Source: Streptomyces sp. NL15-2K
GTDB taxonomy: Bacteria > Actinomycetota > Actinomycetes > Streptomycetales > Streptomycetaceae
Direction of reading: 5' to 3'
NCBI RefSeq assembly: GCF_030551255.1
Contig: NZ_CP130630.1
Span: 12,151,001 to 12,215,000 of the forward strand
Length of the DNA stretch: 64,000 bases
Shown here: positions 33,524 through 42,129 of the stretch, piece after piece
Position numbering within the stretch: position 1 is the first letter of the stretch
Layout of the letters: every line of letters begins with the position of its first letter
The notes under the pieces: model-generated
Told to the model about the DNA's origin: nothing
The model's database searches: none
The model's input: only the letters and a program-made list of their open reading frames with translations
Position numbers and translations under genes: made by a program

Positions 33524-34684
33524 TCATTGCCTCCCCGTCTGCCCGGACTTCGCCGTCGCCCCGCGCAAGACTGTCACCGTCACTCGGGTGCCGGCGCCCG
33601 GGCTGCTGTCGATGTCGACGCTCCCCGCCACCAGATGTACCCGCTCCCTCATGCCGATCAGCCCGAACCCGGCGGCGGCCGCGTCCGGTGCGAAGCCGTT
33701 GCCGTCGTCCGTCACCTCCAGCCGCGCGGCGTCCCCGGCCAATCGGACCACAACTGTCACCTGTGTGGCCCGCGCATAGCGGCGCGCGTTGGTCACGGCC
33801 TCCTGGGCGGCCCGGTACAGCGCGGTCAGCTCGGCTGGGCCGTAGCCGTCCTCGTCGCCGCTCACCGCGACAGTGACCCGCGGTCGTGCCGCGCCGTCCT
33901 GCGCCAGCGCGGCGAGCGCCGCCGACAGCGTGGGGCGCGCCGCCTCATCCCGCAGGGCGCGCACCGACTGCCGTACGTCGCCCAGCGCGAGCCGCACCGA
34001 TCGCCGCGCCTCGTTCAGTGCCCGCCGGGCACCCTCGGGGTCCAGGCTCTGGAAGTCCGAGGCCATCTCCAGTTGCACGGACATCGCGGTGAGATGGTGA
34101 CCGAGGCTGTCGTGGATGTCCCGCGCCAGCCGGTTGCGCTCGGTGGCGGCGGACAGTTCGGCGACCCGCGCGGCATACGCCTGAAGTTCGAGCCGTGCGC
34201 GCTGCTCGCCGACGGCCACCGCCGCCATCGAGAGCGCCAGCACCAGCCCGACGCAGAGCATCAACAGGTCGGACACGTGCTCCTGGTCGCGGTACCAGCC
34301 GGGCGCGGTCAGCAGGTAGGTGGTGAGCAGCCCGGCCAGACGCAGCGTGCCCAGCGCCAGCGCGGTCGTGCGGCCGAAGGCGAAGTAGGCGGTGAACGGC
34401 AGCAGCACGAACAGCACTTGGGACAGTCCCGAGGCGTCCAGCAGCACCACCGCGGCGATCAGGGTGCAGCGGGCCAGCAACAGCGGCACCCGGGCAGCGG
34501 GCCGACGGCGTCCGGCCGCCTCCAGGGCGAACAGGGCACCGATCGTGGTGACGAAGCCGGCTGTCCGCCAGGACGTCGGCCCGGGGCCGTCGTCCAGGCC
34601 GGCCGCCGCGGAGTACAGACCACCCACCAGTACGACGCCGTACAGCAGCGGCGACACCCATCGCACGGGCACATACGCCACCAT
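33524..34684 (-). CDS. Sensor histidine kinase (HisKA_3 type)
   Basis: A 386-residue membrane sensor. ATG 34684 is preferred over the 54-residue longer reading, which lacks family character. About five hydrophobic segments fill residues 8-165. The dimerisation/phosphoacceptor domain carries ERNRLARDIHDSLGHHLTAM, with the phospho-His in DIHDSLGH. The ATPase domain shows AAQEAVTNARRYA (N box) and VTDDGNGFAPDAA with GFGLIGMRERV (G boxes). It partners the response regulator directly downstream. There is no extracellular sensor domain, so it probably senses a membrane signal, like DesK/LiaS-type kinases. The divergent membrane-protein gene at 34975 is a likely target. Confidence 0.92.
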   Translation of the reverse strand: MVAYVPVRWVSPLLYGVVLVGGLYSAAAGLDDGPGPTSWRTAGFVTTIGALFALEAAGRRRPAARVPLLLARCTLIAAVVLLDASGLSQVLFVLLPFTAYFAFGRTTALALGTLRLAGLLTTYLLTAPGWYRDQEHVSDLLMLCVGLVLALSMAAVAVGEQRARLELQAYAARVAELSAATERNRLARDIHDSLGHHLTAMSVQLEMASDFQSLDPEGARRALNEARRSVRLALGDVRQSVRALRDEAARPTLSAALAALAQDGAARPRVTVAVSGDEDGYGPAELTALYRAAQEAVTNARRYARATQVTVVVRLAGDAARLEVTDDGNGFAPDAAAAGFGLIGMRERVHLVAGSVDIDSSPGAGTRVTVTVLRGATAKSGQTGRQ

Positions 34685-34974
34685 GCGCACCCCCTCACCC
34701 GTTGCCGCCAGGCTAGGCCGCTCACGACCGACCCGGGAGACCGACGGGCACATCACGGCCGGATCAGGCCCGACGGCATGTGCCGAACGGCCCGCCGCCG
34801 TCCGGAAGACGGTGACTTCCGGACGCCGATGCACGACGTCCTTCACCTCCCGACGACGACCGGCCGCTTCCTACGGTTGCGACCCGGACCCGCTGTCCGA
34901 ACAGGTACTCACCGTTCGGCCCAGCAGTCGGCTGTGTGAGCGACCACCTACCGTCCGAGCAACGGAGCAACCCC

Positions 34975-35592
34975 ATGTCCTCATCCGTCACCTCATCCGC
35001 CTCATCGACATTTCGCGTCGGCGCGCTGTGCGGGGCGCTGTCCGGCCTGCTGATCGCCCTGCCCGGCCTGGTCGAGGCCTTCACCGGAGAGACCTCGGCG
35101 ACCAGCGTCCCGCTTGCCCTCGCCCCCGCGTTCGCCCTGCCGCTGCTCACCGCGCTGCACCTGCGCCAGCAACTGGCCGCCGGGAGCCTCGGGAAGATCG
35201 CCGCCACCGTGAACCTCATCGGCCTCGGCCTGTTCGGCGGTGCCGCGTTCGCGTCGAACCTGGTGCTCTTCTACTTGGACGAGGACGTCGTCGACGAGAC
35301 CCTGACCGGCCCCACCATCCCCGCGCTCAGCGGCTCCGCGGCCGTCTTCGCCGTGGGCTGCGCCCTGTTCGGGGCGGCCATGATCCGCGCCCAGGTCTTC
35401 CCGAAGGTCCCGTCGTGGGGATACGCCGTGGTCCTGCCGCTCTTCGCGTTCCTGACCGCGCTGCCCGACTCCCTGCTCACCAGCGCGCTGCACGTCCTGG
35501 TCGGCGCCATCCTCATATGGCTCTCGGCCGCGCTGTGGCGCACGGCCCCAGCCGTCGAGCACACCACGGACCCGAACCGGATACCAGTCTGA
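34975..35592 (+). CDS. Multi-pass membrane protein divergent from the two-component system
   Basis: A 205-residue hydrophobic protein from ATG 34975 (GGAG eleven bases upstream) with five to six transmembrane segments: GALCGALSGLLIALPGLVEA, LALAPAFALPLLTAL, IAATVNLIGLGLFGGAAF, AVFAVGCALFGAAMI, YAVVLPLFAFLTALP and LHVLVGAILIWLSAALW. Resembles small unnamed actinobacterial membrane proteins of two-component loci. It diverges from the histidine kinase across a 290-bp shared promoter region, so it may be regulated by that system or modulate the kinase. No enzymatic motif is seen. Confidence 0.75.
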   Translation: MSSSVTSSASSTFRVGALCGALSGLLIALPGLVEAFTGETSATSVPLALAPAFALPLLTALHLRQQLAAGSLGKIAATVNLIGLGLFGGAAFASNLVLFYLDEDVVDETLTGPTIPALSGSAAVFAVGCALFGAAMIRAQVFPKVPSWGYAVVLPLFAFLTALPDSLLTSALHVLVGAILIWLSAALWRTAPAVEHTTDPNRIPV

Positions 35593-36089
35593 GACGACGT
35601 GCGCTGCCGGCGCACAGGCACTGTCCATCAACTCGAACCTGCACCCGTCCGGTTTCGACGAGATCACGCCCAAGACCCGGGCCACCCCACGTCGACCGGC
35701 TCCCGCACGCCCGGACCGCAGGGCACACCGGGCGCCGTGTGCGCCCGCAGTCCGATCGCCATGGGACTCCGCCCATGGCGATCGTCCCCGGTACCGATCC
35801 AGATGACCACGACTCGGCTTCAGGGCCGCGGGACCGAGCTCCACTCCGGGGTGGGAGACGGGGGGTTCGCGGCGGGGGAGGGAGGACTGAGGCAGTGGTT
35901 GTGGTTGGGGTTGGGGGACGGTGCTCGTCCCGCCCGATCCGCTTGTCCCGCCTGTCGTCCAACCGGATCCGGTGGCCGTACCGGCCCTCTGCCGGTTCGC
36001 GGGGCCGCCGTGTCCGGCGTATGGCCTCCGTCTTCGCGGCGTAGGAACGGGAGAGGCTGACTCGGAGGGGCTCGGCGAGGAGGCTTGGG
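35593..36089. other. Gene-free stretch between the membrane protein and IS30
   Basis: About 500 bp with no ORF I can support. It includes a G/T-rich run around 35896-35925 (repeats of GGTTGTGG type) and no recognisable repeat or RNA. It may be the remains of sequence displaced by the IS30 insertion. Confidence 0.4.
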
Positions 36090-37380
36090 TTCTAGGAGTC
36101 GTTGCAACACCCCAGTTCAAGGGGTGCGATGGACTTCGAGATCCGTAAGGACCGGGAGAGGCCTCAGGGCAGGAAGAAGCTCGCCAGGGAGCGGGAGGCA
36201 TACTCCCGGCTCATGCAGCAGGGTGTGAGCAACCGGGAAGCGTGCCGGATCGTCGGGATCGACCGCCGGACCGGCCAGAAGTGGCGCAACGGTCGTCAGG
36301 CATACGGTAACCGGAAGGCGCTGCCACCGATCAACGCGGTGGCAGCGCCCTGCGGGCCGTCCCGGTACCTGCGCGAGGAAGACCGCATTCACATCGCCGA
36401 CCGGCTGCGGGAGAAGGCGACCGTGCGGGCGATAGCCGCGGAGCTGGGCCGCAGCCCGTCGACGGTCAGCCGGGAGATCCGCCGCAACCGTCACCCGACG
36501 GGCGGCCAGTACCGCCCGCACGCGGCCCAGGCCCGTGCCGATGCCCGCCGGCCCCGTCCGAAGCCCGGGAAGATCGGCCAGAACCCGCAGCTGCGCAACT
36601 TCATCCAGGACCACCTGGACCTACGGTGGAGCCCGGAGCAGATCTGTCAGGCTCTGCGGGCACGGTTTCCCCAGCGGCCGGAGATGCACGTGGTCCACGA
36701 GACGGTCTACCAGGCCCTCTACGTCCAGGGCCGGGGTGAGCTGCGCCGCGAACTGGCCCGCGCCCTGCGCACCGGACGCGCCCGGCGCAGACCTCGCCGC
36801 CAGGCCCAGCAGCGCCGGCCCCGGTTCGCCACCCCGATGGTCATGATCAGCGAGCGTCCGGCCGAAGCCGAGGACCGGGCGGTCCCCGGGCACTGGGAGG
36901 GCGATCTCATCATCGGCAAGGACGGAAAGTCGGCGATCGGTACCCTGGTCGAGCGGGCCACCCGCTACGTCATGCTCCTGCATCTGCCCGGCGACCACGG
37001 CGCCGAGAGCGTTCGCGACGCGCTGGTCACCACGGTCCGGACCCTGCCGTCCCACCTGCGACGGTCCCTGACGTGGGACCAGGGCTCGGAAATGGGCAGC
37101 CACGGCGCGTTCACCATCGCCACCGACGTCCCGGTCTACTTCTGCGATCCGGCCAGCCCCTGGCAGCGCGGCTCGAACGAGAACACCAACGGCCTGCTCC
37201 GGCAGTACTTCCCCAAGGGCACCGACCTCGCCGTCCACACCCGCGAGCACCTCGACGCCGTCGCCGCCGAGCTGAACGGCCGCCCACGCAAAACGCTCGG
37301 CCGGGAAACCCCAGCCGAGCGCCTGCATAAACTGCTCACCGCCTGATCAACACAACCACGTGTTGCGACGACACCTAGAA
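36090..37380 (+). mobile_element. IS30 family insertion sequence
   Basis: Bounded by inverted repeats. The left end reads TTCTAGGAGTCGTTGCAACA at 36090; the complement of the right end reads TTCTAGGTGTCGTCGCAACA, ending at 37380. Eighteen of these 20 positions match. It is about 1.29 kb with one transposase gene. No obvious target duplication. Confidence 0.88.
36129..37346 (+). CDS. IS30 family transposase
   Basis: A 405-residue transposase. The N-terminal helix-turn-helix pair includes YSRLMQQGVSNREACRIVGI and VRAIAAELGRSPSTVSREIR, the typical IS30 signature. The catalytic DDE residues are Asp in GHWEGDLIIGK, Asp in SLTWDQGSEM and Glu in RGSNENTNGLLRQYFPKG. ATG 36129 is chosen; the longer reading extends toward the left inverted repeat. 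The C-terminal LNGRPRKTLG is also characteristic. It looks full-length and functional. Confidence 0.93.
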   Translation: MDFEIRKDRERPQGRKKLAREREAYSRLMQQGVSNREACRIVGIDRRTGQKWRNGRQAYGNRKALPPINAVAAPCGPSRYLREEDRIHIADRLREKATVRAIAAELGRSPSTVSREIRRNRHPTGGQYRPHAAQARADARRPRPKPGKIGQNPQLRNFIQDHLDLRWSPEQICQALRARFPQRPEMHVVHETVYQALYVQGRGELRRELARALRTGRARRRPRRQAQQRRPRFATPMVMISERPAEAEDRAVPGHWEGDLIIGKDGKSAIGTLVERATRYVMLLHLPGDHGAESVRDALVTTVRTLPSHLRRSLTWDQGSEMGSHGAFTIATDVPVYFCDPASPWQRGSNENTNGLLRQYFPKGTDLAVHTREHLDAVAAELNGRPRKTLGRETPAERLHKLLTA

Positions 37381-37505
37381 ACCGCCAGGTTGGGGAGGAG
37401 CCCCCACTTTCAACGGCAACGCCCTGCCCGAGCCGTTGTGTCGTGTGGGATGATCGGCCGCATGATCGAAGCTCCAGCACGGAAGGGCGGCCTCCGCCCC
37501 GCCCG

Positions 37506-38852
37506 ATGACGTGGCCGGACGAGGCCGTGGCCGACGGCACCGCCACGACACCCGCCCACCCTTCTCGTATCGCGCTCTTCGAGACAATACGCGCCGACCG
37601 CACCGGCCCCGTCGCCACCCGGCTGCTCCGGCTCGCCCACGCCGGCACCCCCTTCGTGCGCCGAGAGGCATTGGACCTCCTCCACAGTCTGGCCCGCGAA
37701 CGGCCCTGGCCAGAGGCCGTCAACGCCGCAGTGGCCCGGCTCAGTGACCCCGATGAGGAGGTACGGCGCCGAGCCGCGTGCCTCTTCGGCTACCGCGGGC
37801 AGCCCGGCCTGGTTCTCGAGGCCCTCGGCGAACTCGCCGATCCTGTCGTGCGCACCATCCTGGCCAGGGCGCTTGGGCCGACCGCCGCCCGCCTGACGGG
37901 TGATGACCTCGCGTCGGTCCGCTTCCTCGCCCACCTGGAGACGCTGCGGGCAGCGCCACCCACGCGATGGAGCTCCCTGGACGCCGCACTCCTCGACGAT
38001 GTCCGGGAGGCCGCGCACCACCTGGAGGACATCGGACACCTCTGGGGCCAGGCCCTGTACGGACTGAGGCGCGAGCACGACACCTATGCCCTCGTGGCCC
38101 GCCTCCTCGCCGACCCCGCCACCCGGGACATCGGCGCAGGCCTGGCCCGCGAGGCGTGCCACGACTGGCGGGTGGCCCCGGTCAGGCTGCTGCCGCTGCT
38201 CGTCGAGCACCGCGGCGAGAGGGTCACCCCGGCTCTTGGTGTTGCCCTCACGACAGCCTCGATCTCCGAGGCGGCGATGCGGACGCACGGAGCTCTCCTC
38301 GCCGAAGTCCCCTTCACGCCGTACCCGAGGGCCCGCCGGATCCCGTCCACCACGACGGCGTACGACAGCGCATCCGCCGCCGCGCTCCTCGCCGCCAAGC
38401 CCGTGGGCATCACCCGCCTCGCTCACGCCTGCGAGATCTTCGAGGCCCTGCTGAACGCCGGCCCGCTGACCTTCCGGCAGGCGGCCCAGCTGTACAACCT
38501 GACCTTCCGTCGGCCTGGCCGTTCACAGGCGGAGTGCGCCCCGCTGTGGCTGCGGCACGCCGGTCCTTCCGCACTGCCGCGGCTGCTCGCCCTCATGACA
38601 CCGCACCTGGCCGACTACGCGGTCGGCGAGTACTACCTGGCAGGTCTCGCCCGGATGGGCGGCCACGCACGCCTCGCGCTGCCGGCCGTGACGGCGCTGA
38701 TCGACAGGCGTACCCGCATCCCCGTCAACGACTCCACCCGCGACGCCGAGATGAGACTGGACGAAAGCCTTCTGGCCGCCGCTCTCAGCACTCGCCGCGC
38801 GATCCACGCGGACGCCGTTGCGACGCCTCCTGCCCCGCCGTCTCCCCGATAG
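37506..38852 (+). CDS. HEAT-repeat protein
   Basis: A 448-residue helical-repeat protein from ATG 37506. Consecutive two-helix repeats of HEAT/PBS-lyase type are visible: TPFVRREALDLLHSLARERP, VNAAVARLSDPDEEVRRRAA and LVLEALGELADPVVRTILAR, with further degenerate repeats to the C-terminus. There is no signal peptide, membrane segment or catalytic motif. Such proteins are usually scaffolds for protein interactions. The IS30 element ends about 125 bp upstream, so its original promoter context may have changed. The gene is monocistronic here and its role is unknown. Confidence 0.75.
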   Translation: MTWPDEAVADGTATTPAHPSRIALFETIRADRTGPVATRLLRLAHAGTPFVRREALDLLHSLARERPWPEAVNAAVARLSDPDEEVRRRAACLFGYRGQPGLVLEALGELADPVVRTILARALGPTAARLTGDDLASVRFLAHLETLRAAPPTRWSSLDAALLDDVREAAHHLEDIGHLWGQALYGLRREHDTYALVARLLADPATRDIGAGLAREACHDWRVAPVRLLPLLVEHRGERVTPALGVALTTASISEAAMRTHGALLAEVPFTPYPRARRIPSTTTAYDSASAAALLAAKPVGITRLAHACEIFEALLNAGPLTFRQAAQLYNLTFRRPGRSQAECAPLWLRHAGPSALPRLLALMTPHLADYAVGEYYLAGLARMGGHARLALPAVTALIDRRTRIPVNDSTRDAEMRLDESLLAAALSTRRAIHADAVATPPAPPSPR

Positions 38853-38912
38853 CCGCCAGCTCGAGTCCTTCACGCGCCAAGTGAACGCTCAGTCACAAGC
38901 ATCATGCTGTGG

Positions 38913-39584
38913 TCAGGGCCGGTCGGCAGCTCGGAGTTCGATGTCGACCATGGCGGAGGCGATTTCGTCCTTGCGCCACTTCTCGGGGGAGTTGTGGTTC
39001 ACCAGGCCGCCCGCGCAGGCCATGGGCAGCAGTTCTGCCTTGGTGTGGCTGCGCATCAGCTCGTTCATGCGCTGCGCTCGCGTCCGGCCCCGTGCTGCCT
39101 GGGTCTCGCGCTCTTCCCCCGTCACCGTGTCGCCCTGGTCGTGGTTCTCCTGCGCTTCCGACGGCGCGTCCTGGACGGGACCGTCGTTCGCCGGAGCTGG
39201 GCCGCCGGACGGGGCCGGCACCAGTGCGGCCTTTGCCCAGGGCACGCCCAGGGCGGCGAGGGCGGCCTGCTGATCGGGGATGAGCCCGCCTCACCTCGAT
39301 TTGGTGTTCGAGACCCATACGCCCAGCTTCACGACCACCGGCTCCGCCTCGCCGTCGACCGCGATCTGCTCGCTGTGCCCGCGCAGCGGCGGCCGGTCCG
39401 CGCCTTCCCGCTCCACCCACTGTGCGAGGGCGGTCAGGCCGCGCTGGTACGCCTGCTGCGCCTTGCTCGGGCCCTTCGTCGCATGCGTGGCCGCAGGGGC
39501 CGGAGGCGGCGCCTGGACAGCCGCTCCTGCTGTTCGGTGGACACCTGCGCTCAAGTGGCCGGCTCGGTCTGCCGCTTCAACCAC
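38913..39584 (-). pseudogene. C-terminal fragment of a helicase-associated-domain protein, with in-frame TGA
   Basis: One minus-strand frame contains a helicase-associated (HA) repeat: RGLTALAQWVEREGADRPPL, then EAEPVVVKLGVWVSNTKSR. A TGA at 39293-39291 interrupts it, after which DQQAALAALGVPWAKAAL completes the repeat in the same frame. A C-terminal small domain follows (MNELMRSHTKAELLPMACAG, resembling Rho-N/SAP-like motifs) and ends at 38913. HA repeats normally form the tail of large plasmid or phage-type helicases; the helicase part is gone. Restoring CGA for TGA would give the expected Arg, consistent with a C-to-T nonsense mutation. Confidence 0.7.
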
Positions 39585-39593
39585 CGTCCGATG

Positions 39594-40028
39594 TCATCGC
39601 CGTCCATCAGTACACCGGGCTGGGCCCTTGGCAGCCTGAGGCGGTGGCACTTCGGCCAGTGCCTTACGCAGACTTGGACGCGCGATCAGTCGAAGAGCGG
39701 GCGCCCGCCGATGCCCAGAATCGTGTCGCACCAGGGGCACTGGGTATGGCCGTTGATCAGGTGCTTCGGAAGATGTAAAGGTGCGACTACACGAGGGGCA
39801 CCGTGTTCTGTCCGGGTTTTCCTGGCCATTGCTGTCCAGGATCGCCAACCTAGGAGATGACGCGGGGCTGAGCCCGCGCCGTTCGGTATATGCCTCGGCG
39901 ACTTTGATGGCATCTGCACGTCTGAAGTTCCTGAGAGCCGTCTCAAGCAGAGCGCGCATCGACACCCCGGCGCGGTGGTCCCGGCGGATCGCCGCATACA
40001 GATCGGCCTTGGATTTCGACAGGCGCAT
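39594..40028 (-). pseudogene. Fragment starting like an actinobacterial transposase helix-turn-helix
   Basis: ATG 40028 begins MRLSKSKADLYAAIRRDHRA GVS. This strongly resembles the first residues of the helix-turn-helix in IstA/IS481-like transposases, where the continuation would be an ERKYGV-type recognition helix. Here it diverges at once into LLETALRNFRRADAIKVAEA and then compositionally odd sequence with one CPSC motif. It is best read as a truncated or recombined remnant. It overlaps no intact gene. Confidence 0.4.
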
Positions 40029-40404
40029 CGGTGCCCCCAGAGGGAGAAGCATAGCCATCGTCCCACCACAATGCCCTAACTGCCCCTAAAACACAGTGAT
40101 ATCGCTTTTGCCAGAACAATGGTGACATCCGCGCTCAACGACAAACGACACTACGACTCACCGACAGAGCCGATTGGTTCTGTATGTGGGAGCGAGCAAC
40201 GTCGATCGACGGTTTCGGGTAGCACTCGAGGATCGCGGAGCCCGAAAATGTCGATGAGAACCAGCAACGCTCCGAGAGGACCGGGTGGTGCGCGGATGGC
40301 CCGAACAACGGTCCGGGACACCTGAGAGAGTGGCTTCCGGATTGATCGGGTCGGTCCGGGGCGGTCGGAAAGGGGGTCCGAGCGCCGAGCCGCCGGAGAC
40401 CTTG
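40029..40404. other. Gene-free stretch
   Basis: About 375 bp upstream of the RsbW-like relic. No supported ORF, repeat or RNA gene is seen. Confidence 0.35.
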
Positions 40405-40660
40405 ATGATGCAGCCACTCACGGAAGTCCACGAGCCTGTCGATGACGGTCGCATGCGCACGGCTGAGCAGGCCAGGGACCTGACCCGGGGCTTCTTGTTG
40501 GTGGCCGCGCCGGAGGGCGGCAGCGGCGTGGATGCGGTGCTGGTGGTGGTATCGGAGCCGGTCGCCGATGCGGTGCTGGATGCTGGCGGGGTGACCGGGT
40601 TCCAGCTGGGGGCCGGTGCGGGAACGGTGACGGTCCGGACCGGTCGCTGTCCCTCGACGA
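40405..40660 (+). pseudogene. Decayed RsbW-like (HATPase_c_2) anti-sigma factor, copy 1
   Basis: The reading MRTAEQARDLTRGFLLVAAP, then VLVVVSEPVADAVLDAGG VTGFQLGAGAGTVTV matches the start of actinobacterial RsbW-type ATPases. The normal N-box would read SELVTNAVRHAGG; here Leu is Pro and the ATP/Mg-binding Asn is Asp. It then ends without the G1/G2 boxes. The same gene type is fossilised at 43957-44594, also preceded by a TEVHEPV/TEGHEPV leader, so both derive from one family. Not functional. Confidence 0.65.
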
Positions 40661-40700
40661 AGCCTCGGAGCGGAATCGCTGGGCCCGGCACTACCGCGAG

Positions 40701-41537
40701 CTAGCCGGGCGTCCCGTCCCGCTCGCTTCCTCGGGCGAGGCGCTGGGCTTGCCCGGTGTGTATATCGCCTACCCACTCCCAGCCGGGCTTAGCCGATGGG
40801 CCGAGCCGGGGGTCATCGGGAGCATGGCCGTCACGCAAGGCATGCACGTACGACCGATCCTGGTCGATCCGTGCGCGTACCTGATCAGCTCCGCCGACGG
40901 ACCCATGACCGGGGACGAGGACATCGACGTCGCCCGCCACGCCCTCGAGTAGGCGCAGCCCGACAAGGTAGTCCTCAATCGGGTCATTGGTGCTGTTCAA
41001 GTTGTCGAGCATCGGAATCAGGACATCAGAAAGCATGTCGCCTGCGACGAGAACGCCGCACTCCTCGATCAACAGCGCCGCATGGCCCGGGGCATGCGCC
41101 GGATGCTCGATAATCCGGACTTGAGGGCCATCCCAAGGAATGTGCGTAGTTTCGGCGGGCAGACCGGTAATGCGGCCGAACAGGTCCAGCGGTACCTCCT
41201 CGGCGACTTCCGGCGGTAGCCCCTCGGCGGCGCGGGCCTTCCAGTCCGGGTTCGACAGCAGATCTCGCATATAAGCCGCACAGCGGGCTGTACCGTACCG
41301 GGGCGCTTCGCCGAGTTCGGTGTCCCAGAGCACGTGATCCCAATCGGGATGCGTCGAGAAGCCTGCCACAACGGGCTGGCCCAACTCGCGAAGGTCGTTC
41401 GCGAGGCAGGCCATTTCGACGCCCGTTATTCCGGGGTCGATGAGCAACACGCCGGCCCGGCCCTGCACGACGACCGTGTTGTTCTGGAGTAACTCGCTCT
41501 GGTGGCTCAGCACGCCCTCCGCGACCTGTCTCAGCAC
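40701..41537 (-). CDS. MBL-fold metallo-hydrolase
   Basis: A 278-residue metallo-beta-lactamase-fold enzyme. The metal-binding motif is STHPDWDHVLWD (His-x-Asp-x-Asp-His type) near residue 63. Further ligands are His in HAPGHAALLIEE, Asp in LVAGDMLSD and His in LVPGHGSVGG. The GTG at 41537 is 75 bp from the divergent HxlR regulator start. Glyoxalase-II-like and lactonase-like enzymes share this layout; the substrate cannot be told. The HxlR neighbour suggests expression in response to an electrophile or small-molecule signal. Confidence 0.87.
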   Translation of the reverse strand: MLRQVAEGVLSHQSELLQNNTVVVQGRAGVLLIDPGITGVEMACLANDLRELGQPVVAGFSTHPDWDHVLWDTELGEAPRYGTARCAAYMRDLLSNPDWKARAAEGLPPEVAEEVPLDLFGRITGLPAETTHIPWDGPQVRIIEHPAHAPGHAALLIEECGVLVAGDMLSDVLIPMLDNLNSTNDPIEDYLVGLRLLEGVAGDVDVLVPGHGSVGGADQVRARIDQDRSYVHALRDGHAPDDPRLGPSAKPGWEWVGDIHTGQAQRLARGSERDGTPG

Positions 41538-41612
41538 GGTGGCCCCCTCCGCTTGTGATGTGTAACCGCTCGTCGAGACGCTAGTTCCTGGTGGTGGTAG
41601 ATTGCAAGCACT

Positions 41613-42110
41613 ATGGGTGAAGCGAATGAGCCGCGGTCGGAGTGCCCGATCAACGCAGCCATCGAGGTGTTCGGCGATCGTTGGAGTCTGCTCGTCCTCC
41701 GTGACATCGTCTTCGGAGACCGTCGCTACTTCCGGGAGCTGCAGGCCAACTCAATCGAGGGGATTGCCTCGAACATTCTCGCCGACCGACTCAAGCGACT
41801 CGTCGAGTTCGGACTGCTCACCCGCGAGGACACGCGACGTGGCCAGCGGGCGCGCTACAGCCTGACCGAACCCGCGATCCAACTCGTACCCGTGTTCGCG
41901 CAGCTCGGCAGCTGGGGACTTCGCCACCGGCCCACGAGCCGCGCACTGCGCGTTCGCGCCGAGCTGCTCGAACAAGGCGGCCCCGCGCTCTGGGAGGAGT
42001 ACATGGACGAACTTCGCCACTTGCACCTTGGCTCCGAATCCCCACCGCGATCACCGAGCGTTCGCGAACGCCTGAACGCGGCTTACCTCGCTGCCACCAG
42101 CTCCTCGTAG
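41613..42110 (+). CDS. HxlR family transcriptional regulator
   Basis: A 165-residue winged-helix regulator. The hallmark CPINAAIEVFGDRWSLLVLR near residue 10 contains the conserved N-terminal Cys used by some HxlR members as a redox or electrophile sensor. NSIEGIASNILADRLKRLVE is the recognition region, and the wing lies around TREDTRRGQRARYSLTEPA. The C-terminal extension of about 60 residues is longer than in minimal HxlR proteins. It diverges from the MBL hydrolase gene and is likely its regulator. Intact. Confidence 0.9.
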   Translation: MGEANEPRSECPINAAIEVFGDRWSLLVLRDIVFGDRRYFRELQANSIEGIASNILADRLKRLVEFGLLTREDTRRGQRARYSLTEPAIQLVPVFAQLGSWGLRHRPTSRALRVRAELLEQGGPALWEEYMDELRHLHLGSESPPRSPSVRERLNAAYLAATSSS

Positions 42111-42129
42111 CTGCCTGGCCGTCGGCCAT

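Noticed and set aside
35890..35930. G/T-rich run as a G-quadruplex regulatory element
   Set aside because: Short, in a gene-free stretch without a promoter context; not enough evidence for function.
16535..39293. TGA recoding (selenocysteine or reassigned stop)
   Set aside because: No SECIS-like context was identified, the positions are not known Sec/Cys sites, and TGA serves as a normal stop in many genes of the window.
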